Source: an uncultured Planctomycetota bacterium
GTDB taxonomy: Bacteria; Planctomycetota; UBA1135; GCA-002686595
Reading direction: 5' to 3'
Assembly (NCBI GenBank): GCA_903928115.1
Contig: CAIYPP010000093.1
Coordinates: 1-48,331, forward strand
DNA length: 48,331 nt
This document shows positions 25,419 to 36,281 of the stretch, in pieces; positions within the stretch are counted from its first letter, which is position 1; the number at the start of each line of letters is the position of its first letter. The notes under the pieces were generated by a model. That model was not told where the DNA came from, made no database searches, and saw only the letters and a program-made list of their open reading frames with translations. The position numbers were made by a program, and so were the translations under genes.

Positions 25419-26834
25419 TCAGGGGGCCATGGTCCACTGCGCGCCGTTGGAGAGATTGGTGGAACCCGGTGCGGAGGGATCGCGGAACCAAACTTGAGCG
25501 TGGAACACCTGCCCCGCGGTCAGCGGATTGCCCAGCGCGCTCGGGCGAGTCGCCATGAAGTCGAGCCAATCGATCGAGTAGCTGCCGTCGCAGGCTCCGA
25601 TGGTTCCGCCCGTGCCGGTCGCAGTCATGCGCCGCGTGGGTGACTTCACGCACAGGTAGCTGCTCGAACCGACCGCCCACACCGACGACTTGGGGCCGCT
25701 GTTGCCGTAGAACGCGAGTGCGGTGCGATCGCCGTCGAGTGCCGTGCATGCGAGCGTGAAGCCCGAGGCCGCGGACGCACTCGGGCTGCCGCTGGCGAGG
25801 AGGTTCGGCGTGCAGCCGGCGACCGACGTGCCCGCGGTGCAGTAGCTCAGGACGAGTCCCGTCTGACAGGCATCGGGCACGCCATTGCCATCGGTGTCCA
25901 AGGCGCCGGCGAGCAGCTCGCACGCGTCCCCGACGCCGTCCGCGTCGCAGTCCGACTGGCTGGCATTCGCGGCGCTCAGGCAGTTGTCGCACGCGTCGCC
26001 GAAGCCATCCGCGTCGCCGTCCACCTGCAGCGGGTTCGCACTTGCCGGGCAGTTGTCACACGCGTTTGCAAGACCGTCGAGGTCGCTGTCGAACACGACG
26101 TTCGGGGTACCGGGATTCAAGGTGACGCCCGAGGTGATTCCGTGCGCCGCGAAGCCGAACACCTCGTTGGCGCCGAAGTCGAACGTGTAGGGCCCCGGGC
26201 TCGTACCGAGGACATCACCTGCCGCCCAGCGGCAGGCGGAACCGTCGGCGTTGTAGGTCCGATACGCGGTGTCGGCATTGAAATTGGCGAAGGGGCCGAG
26301 GTTCGTGCCACCGACGTCATCCGCGTAGCCCACGTTGGACGCACCATCGTTTTCTACGAGCGCAACGGCGTCGACGACGGTGAAGGTGGCGAGCGCACCT
26401 GCGTTCAGGACACCGTCGTTGTCACTGTCGAGATCCGTGCCCACCGCGGGCGGGGTCCCGAAGCCCAGCAGGAACGACGTCGAGCCGTTCTCCATGTCGG
26501 GATTGAAGTCGAACACCACTACCTGTGATTGCTGCGCCGGAGCCGGCTGGAGGACCGTCGCGCTATCGCGAATCAGCAAGACGCCGTTGGCGCCGAGAGC
26601 GTAGGAGCCAAGGTTGTAGGCCGCGTCCAAGGTACCGGCTCCGGTTCCATCTCCTTCGACGAGCAAGAGGAAGTAGCCCGCGAGCGACGTCCCGGGGACG
26701 CCGGCGAGCTCGACGAACTCCTGACCGTTGTCCGTGCTCGGGAGGTCGACACCGAGCTCGGACAGGGTGACCTGGGCTTGGGCAAGGCTCGCGAGGGCGA
26801 GCGGGGCGAACGCTGCGAAAAGTTGCTGTTTCAT
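25419..26834 (-). CDS. Secreted lamin-tail-like / thrombospondin-3-repeat protein
   Basis: This 471-residue protein has a signal peptide (MKQQLFAAFAPLALASLAQA). The N-terminal part (about 21-250) resembles a lamin-tail (LTD) domain: LSELGVD...GQEFVEL and GYFLLLVEGDG. Calcium-binding thrombospondin type-3 repeats follow (DSDLDGLANACDNCP, DGDADGFGDACDNC, DCDADGVGDACE, DTDGNGVPDAC). The last 140 residues, from YCTAG at base 25844, are the same domain seen at the end of the FG-GAP protein. The likely role is an extracellular surface or matrix protein; no enzyme motif is visible. The ATG at 26834 is fixed by the signal peptide. Upstream codons are not coding-like. Confidence 0.8.
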   Translation of the reverse strand: MKQQLFAAFAPLALASLAQAQVTLSELGVDLPSTDNGQEFVELAGVPGTSLAGYFLLLVEGDGTGAGTLDAAYNLGSYALGANGVLLIRDSATVLQPAPAQQSQVVVFDFNPDMENGSTSFLLGFGTPPAVGTDLDSDNDGVLNAGALATFTVVDAVALVENDGASNVGYADDVGGTNLGPFANFNADTAYRTYNADGSACRWAAGDVLGTSPGPYTFDFGANEVFGFAAHGITSGVTLNPGTPNVVFDSDLDGLANACDNCPASANPLQVDGDADGFGDACDNCLSAANASQSDCDADGVGDACELLAGALDTDGNGVPDACQTGLVLSYCTAGTSVAGCTPNLLASGSPSASAASGFTLACTALDGDRTALAFYGNSGPKSSVWAVGSSSYLCVKSPTRRMTATGTGGTIGACDGSYSIDWLDFMATRPSALGNPLTAGQVFHAQVWFRDPSAPGSTNLSNGAQWTMAP

Positions 26835-26975
26835 GGAGTGTTCTCGTGTCTTTTTCCCTCTCGTCCTCGCAGCGGTCTGCTGTCGGGAGAGTCGGGCGAC
26901 ACGAGGAGACGCCCGCGCCGCAAAGCCCGGAAGAACTCTCCAACAAGGGCGTGAAGAACCGCCCCCGAGAGACAC

Positions 26976-27010
26976 GCGGCCGGCGTGTCCGCTGGGGACG
27001 CGTCGGCCGC
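26976..27010 (-). terminator. GC-rich hairpin downstream of icd
   Basis: An imperfect inverted repeat (26976-26990 with 26996-27010; two positions pair as G-U) lies 20 bp past the icd stop. There is no U-tract after it on the minus strand, so the terminator call is tentative. Confidence 0.4.
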
Positions 27011-27030
27011 ATGGATGAGCGCGCGCGGGA

Positions 27031-29577
<2,547 letters not shown>

Positions 29578-30000
29578 ATGGAAGCCCTCCCCCAGTTCCT
29601 CACGGAAGAGGACATCTACGAACGCGGCTGGACGCCGCAGATCCTCGGCGCGTCGCTCGCCCAGCCGATCCAAGAGCTGCGGCTCGAAAGCCTGCCCAAC
29701 GGTCGTCCGATCCGCGTGTACCTGCTCTCGGAAATCGAGCGACTCGAGCGGCTCGATCTCCTCCAAGAGGCCGTCGCCGCACGCTTCTGCGCGCGCCGCG
29801 ACACCGACGAGCTCGCACGCCATCTCCGTCGCTTCTCGCAGCTCGCCGAGAATCCCTCGACGCCACTCCCGAGCGAGGAAGTTCCCTTCGCATTCCTCGA
29901 ATGGTGGCTCGCTCGCTCCGCGGGTGCGCCAACCCTCGAAGAGTCCGAGCTGCAGCGGCGGCGCACACGCCGAGTCCAGTCGCGCAAGCCCCGCAGCTGA
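29578..30000 (+). CDS. Small hypothetical protein with GWT motif
   Basis: The 140-residue protein is not assigned to a named family. Its N-terminus, FLTEEDIYERGWTPQIL followed by a G-R-x-R-x-Y turn and an LSEIERLE segment, has the look of a small helix-turn-helix-like module seen in many hypothetical proteins (LTEKDLxxRGWT...LY...RVE), but this is a weak, motif-level impression. The C-terminus is basic (RRRTRRVQSRKPRS), which would fit nucleic-acid contact. Codon third positions are strongly G/C, which supports real coding. It precedes the first zinc-ribbon gene by 11 bp, indicating an operon. Confidence 0.6.
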   Translation: MEALPQFLTEEDIYERGWTPQILGASLAQPIQELRLESLPNGRPIRVYLLSEIERLERLDLLQEAVAARFCARRDTDELARHLRRFSQLAENPSTPLPSEEVPFAFLEWWLARSAGAPTLEESELQRRRTRRVQSRKPRS

Positions 30001-30011
30001 GGAGCGCCGAG

Positions 30012-30371
30012 ATGCCCAAGCGAACCCCCATTCCCGTCATCGAGCACAGCTACGACCTCGTCAACGGCAGCTTCTACTGCCCCGCCTGCGGTGCGGCGCT
30101 CATGCGCCCCGAGGAGGACCTGCAGAAGTGCCCGCACGTCCTCTTCGCGTGGATCGATCAGGCCGGCGGCATGATCGAATCCACGATCGCTCCCTCCGTG
30201 GCGCCGCTGATCGCGGAGTTCGATGCCGCCGAGCTCGATGCTTCGCCGCACAACCCCGAGTTCGTGCAGAGCCTCCCGCCCCGCACGGTCGTCTTCATCC
30301 TGTGGGAGTGCTACGGCCCGAGCGGGATGTTCATCAGCTTCGCCATCGAACTGCCCGGAAACACTCCCTGA
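30012..30371 (+). CDS. Small zinc-ribbon protein, paralogue A
   Basis: This 119-residue protein holds FYCPACGAAL, then Cys-Pro-His (CPH) about 17 residues later and VLFAWIDQ. The CxxC...CxH set suggests a single zinc-binding knuckle. The second half (FVQSLPPRTVVFILWE) resembles the matching half of the next gene, so the two are tandem paralogues. The function is not known. GGAG lies 7 bases before the ATG. It sits 11 bp after the GWT-motif gene and 14 bp before paralogue B, so all three are probably co-transcribed. Confidence 0.65.
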   Translation: MPKRTPIPVIEHSYDLVNGSFYCPACGAALMRPEEDLQKCPHVLFAWIDQAGGMIESTIAPSVAPLIAEFDAAELDASPHNPEFVQSLPPRTVVFILWECYGPSGMFISFAIELPGNTP

Positions 30372-30385
30372 AACGAGCGCGCTCC

Positions 30386-30811
30386 ATGACCGGCCAACGC
30401 ATCGACCTCGAGATCAACCCCATCACATTCCGGTTCCACTGCCCGCTGTGCGGCCACGCCATCCTCGTCCCCGAGCAGGAGCCTTCCCCCTGCGACCACT
30501 GCACCTTCATCTGGGTGGATGCCATCGGCGAGTTCGACGAGGCCTACTGCGATGCCGACATCCTCGAGCGCGTGAAGGTCGCGCCCGAGCCCGAGGACGA
30601 GCCCGAGGAGGGCGAGTTCTCGTGGGCATCCTGCTTCGACGACGACTTCCTCGAGCGTCTGCCCGATGCGACAGTCGCGTTCTACCTCACTTGGAACTTC
30701 ATCGCCTGCGGACCGAACTCGGAGACGATCGTGATCGGCATCGATGGCTCCTATGAATCGGACGAGAACGACGACGAGGACGCCGCGGACATCGAGCGGG
30801 CGCAAGCGTGA
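30386..30811 (+). CDS. Small acidic zinc-ribbon protein, paralogue B
   Basis: This 141-residue protein contains FHCPLCGHAILVPEQ and then CDHCTFIWVD, giving a CxxC...CxxC zinc ribbon that aligns with paralogue A (FYCPACGAALMRPEE ... CPHVLFAWID). The FLERLPDATVAFYLTWN segment matches FVQSLPPRTVVFILWE of the paralogue. The C-terminus is strongly acidic (DENDDEDAADIE). No catalytic motif is visible; a protein-interaction or nucleic-acid-related adaptor role is conceivable. It lies 130 bp upstream of the PARG-like gene in the same direction, so co-expression is possible but not shown. Confidence 0.65.
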   Translation: MTGQRIDLEINPITFRFHCPLCGHAILVPEQEPSPCDHCTFIWVDAIGEFDEAYCDADILERVKVAPEPEDEPEEGEFSWASCFDDDFLERLPDATVAFYLTWNFIACGPNSETIVIGIDGSYESDENDDEDAADIERAQA

Positions 30812-30941
30812 GGGGATAGCGACCGCGGTTCGCGCGAGTCGGAGTGCCGTCCGATCCGCAGCGGCGGGCTCCCGCGATTTCCCCCGAGCGCTCCGTCGCT
30901 CCTTGGCGCTCCCTCCCTGCAACTCCCTCGGAGACACTCCC

Positions 30942-31886
30942 ATGTCCCAATGCATCGAACGCCACGAGTTCGACGCCGCCGAGCTCTGCGAAGCCGAGCC
31001 GCCGCGCGTCACGCACCGCAACAAGGCGACGCTCTTGGAGCTCGCCTACTCGAAGGGCCCCGCCAGCGGGCGCCTCGGCTTCACCCGCTGGAGCAAGAGC
31101 CGTCCGCCTCCGCGGCTCCCCGAGACGCGCGCTCGCGTCCATGTGCGCCCGGGCGTGTTCCCCTACGCGGAATCGGATGCCTCCACCCTCCGCTGGCACA
31201 TGAACTTCGCGGACAAACACCTGTTCGGCTACTACGCCGGCGGACTGTTCGCACAGGACGAGATCCAAGTCGCCGAGCATCCCGCGCTGGCCTCGCTGCG
31301 CCAGAGGCTCACGGCGCTCGGGCGACCGCCCGTCACCGTCGAGCAGAGCTCGCCCACGCCGGCGCTGGTCACGAACGTCGAGCGCCGCTGCGCGGTCGAT
31401 ACGCGCGGCATCTACGGCAACTCCTTCGGAATGGCCTCGCGCGAGCGAGTGATCGGCGCCACGCGCGTCCTACACCCCCCCACGCGCAGCAATATCCTCG
31501 CGATCGAAGCGCCGAAGCACGGCAGCGGGGTCTACTCGCGCGACGACTTCGATACGGTGCTCGCCACCGCGTACTCGGGCTATCTCGCGCTGCGCGAGGA
31601 GAGCGCGAGCCTTGCGCCGGGTGCCGAGACCGAGCTCGTCACAGGCTTCTGGGGATGCGGTGCCTTCGGCGGCAATCGCGTCGTGATGATCGCACTTCAG
31701 ATCGTGGCTGCGAACCTCGCTGGGCTCGACGACCTCGTGTTCCACACCGTCGATTCAGGCGCCGCACACGCGGAGGAGGCTCTGACGCTGGTCGAGGAGC
31801 TCTTCGCCCCGTCGTGCGATCTCGACGATGCCCTCGATGCGCTGCTCGAGCGCGAATATGAGTGGGGTGTGAGCGACGGAAACTAG
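30942..31886 (+). CDS. Poly(ADP-ribose) glycohydrolase (PARG)-like protein
   Basis: This 314-residue protein aligns with the catalytic macro-like domain of PARG, the enzyme that cleaves ribose-ribose bonds of poly(ADP-ribose). NFADKHL (residues 88-94) matches the (D/N)FANK(F/Y)-type start of the signature; AGGLFAQDEI (99-108) matches GGG-x(6-8)-QEE, here with QDE; ILAIEA (185-190) matches IVAIDA; and FWGCGAFGGN (236-245) matches the highly conserved NWGCGAFGGD. The second acid of QEE, catalytic in known PARGs, is kept (E107). The GGG part is disrupted (LFGYYAGG), so activity is uncertain. The order and spacing of blocks make homology convincing; the substrate is inference. Its stop codon overlaps that of the convergent hemerythrin gene. 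Confidence 0.75.
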   Translation: MSQCIERHEFDAAELCEAEPPRVTHRNKATLLELAYSKGPASGRLGFTRWSKSRPPPRLPETRARVHVRPGVFPYAESDASTLRWHMNFADKHLFGYYAGGLFAQDEIQVAEHPALASLRQRLTALGRPPVTVEQSSPTPALVTNVERRCAVDTRGIYGNSFGMASRERVIGATRVLHPPTRSNILAIEAPKHGSGVYSRDDFDTVLATAYSGYLALREESASLAPGAETELVTGFWGCGAFGGNRVVMIALQIVAANLAGLDDLVFHTVDSGAAHAEEALTLVEELFAPSCDLDDALDALLEREYEWGVSDGN

Positions 31887-32491
31887 GCGGGGTGCTGGAG
31901 CCAGCCTGCGCGAACGGTGTCCGCGACATGCAGGCGCTCGGCCAGCGCATCCGCTCGCTGCGCTACGCGCTCGAAAATGTCCGTCGGCAGGAAGCTGTCG
32001 GCCCGCTCCATCGCGAACCGCAGCTTCTCGCGCGTGTCCGGCGTGAGCAGCGTGTCCACCAACGGAAACACCACGCGGTCTTCCTTGAGCATGTGGCTGC
32101 GCAGCATCGCGAGATAGTCCTCCGCGGCGCGCTGGAACGCCGGTAGGGCGCGAGGCGCACCACTCTCCGCCGCAGCGAGCGCCTCGCGCATCCGCGCAAA
32201 CGCGAGACGTCCGAGATCGTGCTCCTCGGCCATCACACCGAGCGCCCCGGCTTCGCGTGGAACGCCATACGCCGCGACGAAGCCAAACAAGAGCCGCTCT
32301 TCCTTGCCATGGTGGAGTTGCTCTCCGAACTCGTCGAGCAACTCGACGAGCTCATTGGCGGTGCCGAAGTCCAAGCGACGATGCTCGCGCACCTCCAGCA
32401 CCACCGAGTGCAGGCAGTCGAGCAACGTGGAGATCACGCCATGCTCGCGGCGGAGTACTTCGACGGGATCTGTCGGACGCAGGTAGCTCAT
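31883..32491 (-). CDS. Hemerythrin HHE-domain protein
   Basis: The 202-residue protein shows the hemerythrin four-helix pattern of di-iron ligands: LRREHGVISTLLDCLH (first His), FGEQLHHGKEERLLF (HH...E), MAEEHDLGRLAFARM (EEH) and MLRSHMLKEDRVVFPLVD (H...E...F). Such proteins bind oxygen, NO or iron and often act as sensors or scavengers. A near-perfect AAGGAGG ribosome-binding site 7 bases before the ATG fixes the start at 32491. It is divergently transcribed from the oxygen-sensitive pyruvate:ferredoxin oxidoreductase gene with a 215-bp shared control region, which hints at an oxygen-protection or sensing link. Confidence 0.88.
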   Translation of the reverse strand: MSYLRPTDPVEVLRREHGVISTLLDCLHSVVLEVREHRRLDFGTANELVELLDEFGEQLHHGKEERLLFGFVAAYGVPREAGALGVMAEEHDLGRLAFARMREALAAAESGAPRALPAFQRAAEDYLAMLRSHMLKEDRVVFPLVDTLLTPDTREKLRFAMERADSFLPTDIFERVAQRADALAERLHVADTVRAGWLQHPA

Positions 32492-32706
32492 GGCAAGACC
32501 TCCTTCGATGAAGCGAGTGCGGACAGCTCGAAGATCGTGCAGAGCTCGGCGTTCCGCTATCGGCTCGATGGCACGCCACGAATGCCCAGAGCGCACGCCC
32601 GTTCTACGCACCAAGACGAAGCCATCTCTCCGAGGCCCAGCGCGAGACTAGGAGTGTGGAGAGCGCGGAATTTCGCGCGCCGCCCACAGAAAGACCCCGG
32701 AGCTCC

Positions 32707-35700
32707 ATGCGAGGAAACCTGCGCACTCTCGACGGCAATGAGGCCGTCGCCCACGTGGCCCACCGCTCCAGCGAGGTGATCGCCATCTACCCCATCACGC
32801 CGTCGTCGAGCATGGGCGAGCTCTCCGACGAGTGGTCGTCGCGCGGTCAGCAAAACCTGTGGGGGCAAGTCCCCACCGTGATCGAAATGCAGTCCGAGGC
32901 CGGTGCGGCAGGCGCCGTTCACGGCGCGCTCCAAGCCGGGGCGCTCGCGACGACGTTCACCGCGTCGCAGGGCCTGCTGCTCATGATTCCGAACATGTAC
33001 AAGATCGCGGGCGAGCTCACGCCGTTCGTGATGCACGTGGCAGCGCGCACCCTCGCGACGCACGCTCTCTCGATCTTCGGAGACCACTCCGACGTGATGG
33101 CGTGTCGGCAGACCGGCTTCGCCATGCTCTGCGCAGGCTCGGTCCAAGAGGCCCACGACTTCGCAGCGATCGCGCATGCGGCGACCTTGCCTGCCCGCGT
33201 TCCGTTCCTCCACTTCTTTGATGGCTTCCGCACCTCCCACGAGGTCGCGAAGATCGAAGTCCTCGAGGACGCGGTCCTGCGCGAGCTGTACGACGAGGCT
33301 GCGATCACGGCGCACCGCGCGCGCGCGCTCTCGCCCGACCATCCTGCGCTGCGGGGAAGCGCGCAGAACCCCGATACCTTCTTTCAGGCACGCGAGGCGT
33401 GCAATCCGTTCCACGATGCGGTGCAGGGGCACGTCGAGCGCGCCTTCGCTCGCTTCGCCGAACTCACGGGGCGCTCGTATCGCGTCGTCGACTACGCCGG
33501 TCACCCCGAGGCCGAGCGTGTGATCGTGATGATGGGCTCCGGCGCCGAGACCGCCAGCGAGACCGTCGAGTATCTCACCGCCAAGGGCGAGCGCGTCGGC
33601 GTTCTCAAGGTGCGTCTGTACCGACCGTTCCCGCTCGAGCGGCTCGTCGCGGCCCTTCCCACAACGACTCGATCGATCGCCATACTCGACCGCACGAAGG
33701 AGCCCGGAGCCACGGGAGAGCCGCTGTATCTCGACGTCGTCACAGCCCTCCACGAAGCGCGCGACTGCGGGCGGACCCAGCTCGCTCCGCGCATCGTCGG
33801 CGGTCGTTACGGGCTCTCGTCGAAGGAGTTCACGCCGGCGATGGTGAAGGCCGTCTTCGACGAGCTTCGCTCACCGACGCCGCGCAACCACTTCACGATC
33901 GGCATCACCGACGATGTGACTCACCGCTCGCTCGCTTTCGACGCGACCTTCGACATCGAACCGTCTGACGTAGTGCGCGCGATGTTCTGGGGCTTGGGCG
34001 CCGACGGGACCGTGGGCGCGAACAAGAACTCGATCAAGATCATCGGCGAAGGCACCGAGCTCTACGCGCAGGGCTACTTCGTCTACGACTCGAAGAAGTC
34101 CGGCTCGATCACGATCTCGCACCTCCGCTTCGGACCGCGCCCGATCCGCTCCAGCCACCTCGTGCGAAGTGCGAGCTTCGTCGCATGCCATCAGTTCGGC
34201 TTCTTGGAGCGCTACGACGTCCTCGCGGCGGCTGCCCACGGCGCTACGTTGCTCCTCAACGCGCCCTACGAGCCCGAGCGGCTCTGGGAGGAACTACCGC
34301 GACCCGTGCAGCAGCAGATCCTCGACAAGGAGCTCCGCGTCTGGACCATCGATGCGGCCAAGGTTGCGCACGAGTCTGGGATGCGCGGACGCATCAACAC
34401 GGTGATGCAGACGTGCTTCTTCGCGATCTCCGGCGTCCTGCCGCGCGAAGCAGCGATCGCGAAGATCAAGGCGGCCGTCCAGAAGACCTACGGGAAGAAG
34501 GGCCAGGAGCTCGTCGAGCGCAACTTCGCGGCCATCGACGCCGCGCTCGCGCACTTGCACGAAGTGGCCGTGCCGGAAACGGTGACGTCGCGCAGCGAGC
34601 TGCTGCCGGCCGTCACGAGTGATGCTCCGGAGTTCGTGCAGCGCGTCACAGCCGCGATGATCGCGGGCCATGGCGATGACCTGCCCGTCAGCGCATTCCC
34701 GCCGGACGGCACGTGGCCAACGGGCACGAGTCGCTACGAGAAGCGCAACATCGCCGCCGAAATCCCGACATGGGATTCCAAGTTGTGCATCCAGTGCAAC
34801 AAGTGCGCGCTCTTCTGCCCGCACGCCGCGGTCCGCGCAAAGGTCTATGAGCCCGCGGCGCTCGAGAACGCCCCCGAGACCTACAAGTCGACCGACGTCA
34901 AGGGCGGGGAGTTCGCAGGCTCCAAGTACACGATCCAAGTGGCTCCCGAAGATTGCACGGGATGCGGCCTGTGCGTCGCCGTGTGCCCGGCCAAGGACAA
35001 GTCGAACCCGCGGCACAAGGCGCTCGACATGACGCCCCAGCTCCCGCTCGTGGCCGCCGAGCGCCACAACTATGAGTTCTTCCTCAGCTTGCCCGAAGCT
35101 CCGCGCGAGCGGGTGAAGCTCGACAACAAGGGCACTCAGCTGCTGGAGCCGCTGTTCGAGTACTCGGGCGCGTGCGCGGGCTGCGGCGAGACTCCGTATC
35201 TCAAGCTGCTCACCCAAGTCTTGGGCGATCGTCTGCTCATCGCCAACGCGACCGGCTGTTCGTCGATCTACGGCGGCAATCTTCCGACCACGCCCTACAC
35301 GAAAAATCTGGACGGCCGTGGGCCGGCCTGGGCCAACTCGCTGTTCGAGGACAACGCGGAGTTCGGTCTCGGCATGCGGCTGGGGGTGGACGCGCTGCGC
35401 GCCGAGGCGCTCTCGTTGGTGCGACTGCACGCGGCGGCGCTCGGCGAAGAGCTCGTTCGCGCGATCACGGAGTGTGAGGGACGCCACGAGGCCGAGCTCC
35501 GCGCGCAGCGCGCGCGGGTGACGCGAGTGCGGGAGCTGATCCATGGAAACACGGAGCCCACCGCGCCTCGACTCGCACAGATCGCGGACTATCTGGTCCG
35601 CAAGAGCGTGTGGCTCGTCGGCGGCGACGGCTGGGCGTACGACATCGGCTTCGGCGGACTCGACCACGTGCTGAGCCAAGGTCGCGACGTCAACATCCTC

Positions 35701-36270
35701 GTGCTGGATACGGAGGTCTACTCCAACACCGGCGGACAGGCCTCGAAGTCGACGCCGCGCGGTGCGGCAGCGAAGTTCGCGGCGAACGGGAAATCGCTCG
35801 GAAAGAAGGACCTCGCTCTGATGGCCATGAGCTACGGACACGTCTACGTCGCGCGGGTCGCGATGGGTGCGAAGGACGCTCAGACGGTGAAGGCGCTGCT
35901 CGAAGCCGAGAGCTATCCGGGACCGTCGCTCGTGATCGCGTACAGCCACTGCATCGCGCACGGGTACGACATGGCGCTGGGGCCCGAGCAGCAGAAGCTC
36001 GCGGTCGGCTGCGGGAGTTGGCCTCTGTATCGCTACGACCCGCGCCGCGCGCAGGTAGGCGAAGCACCGCTCGTGCTCGACTCGACCGAGCCGGCTGGAT
36101 CGCTGCTCGCGTACATGCGCAACGAGACCCGCTTCCGCATGGTCGAGCAGCAGGACCCTGCGCGCTTCAAGGCGATGGTCGACGAGTCGGAAGCCGAGCT
36201 ACGAGCGCGCTGGGCAGTGCTGCAGCGTCTCGCAGCCAAGCCCGCGCAACAGGAAGCCGTGAAGAGCTAG
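32707..36270 (+). CDS. nifJ: Pyruvate:ferredoxin (flavodoxin) oxidoreductase, single-chain
   Basis: This 1187-residue enzyme makes acetyl-CoA and CO2 from pyruvate with reduction of ferredoxin or flavodoxin. Domain order is standard: the N-terminal pyrimidine-binding part (LDGNEAVAHVAHRSSEVIAIYPITPSS, shown by its YPITPSS motif), the gamma-like segment around residues 410-640, two [4Fe-4S] motifs near 694 (CIQCNKCALFCPH) and 750 (CTGCGLCVAVCP), a further cluster Cys pair near 824 (CAGCGETPY), and the thiamine-diphosphate motif GDGWAYDIGFGG near 972 with SNTGGQ. The ATG at 32707 matches the usual family N-terminus. The dihydroorotate-dehydrogenase-like gene starts 11 bp after the stop. Confidence 0.95.
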   Translation: MRGNLRTLDGNEAVAHVAHRSSEVIAIYPITPSSSMGELSDEWSSRGQQNLWGQVPTVIEMQSEAGAAGAVHGALQAGALATTFTASQGLLLMIPNMYKIAGELTPFVMHVAARTLATHALSIFGDHSDVMACRQTGFAMLCAGSVQEAHDFAAIAHAATLPARVPFLHFFDGFRTSHEVAKIEVLEDAVLRELYDEAAITAHRARALSPDHPALRGSAQNPDTFFQAREACNPFHDAVQGHVERAFARFAELTGRSYRVVDYAGHPEAERVIVMMGSGAETASETVEYLTAKGERVGVLKVRLYRPFPLERLVAALPTTTRSIAILDRTKEPGATGEPLYLDVVTALHEARDCGRTQLAPRIVGGRYGLSSKEFTPAMVKAVFDELRSPTPRNHFTIGITDDVTHRSLAFDATFDIEPSDVVRAMFWGLGADGTVGANKNSIKIIGEGTELYAQGYFVYDSKKSGSITISHLRFGPRPIRSSHLVRSASFVACHQFGFLERYDVLAAAAHGATLLLNAPYEPERLWEELPRPVQQQILDKELRVWTIDAAKVAHESGMRGRINTVMQTCFFAISGVLPREAAIAKIKAAVQKTYGKKGQELVERNFAAIDAALAHLHEVAVPETVTSRSELLPAVTSDAPEFVQRVTAAMIAGHGDDLPVSAFPPDGTWPTGTSRYEKRNIAAEIPTWDSKLCIQCNKCALFCPHAAVRAKVYEPAALENAPETYKSTDVKGGEFAGSKYTIQVAPEDCTGCGLCVAVCPAKDKSNPRHKALDMTPQLPLVAAERHNYEFFLSLPEAPRERVKLDNKGTQLLEPLFEYSGACAGCGETPYLKLLTQVLGDRLLIANATGCSSIYGGNLPTTPYTKNLDGRGPAWANSLFEDNAEFGLGMRLGVDALRAEALSLVRLHAAALGEELVRAITECEGRHEAELRAQRARVTRVRELIHGNTEPTAPRLAQIADYLVRKSVWLVGGDGWAYDIGFGGLDHVLSQGRDVNILVLDTEVYSNTGGQASKSTPRGAAAKFAANGKSLGKKDLALMAMSYGHVYVARVAMGAKDAQTVKALLEAESYPGPSLVIAYSHCIAHGYDMALGPEQQKLAVGCGSWPLYRYDPRRAQVGEAPLVLDSTEPAGSLLAYMRNETRFRMVEQQDPARFKAMVDESEAELRARWAVLQRLAAKPAQQEAVKS

Positions 36271-36281
36271 GAACCCTATCT

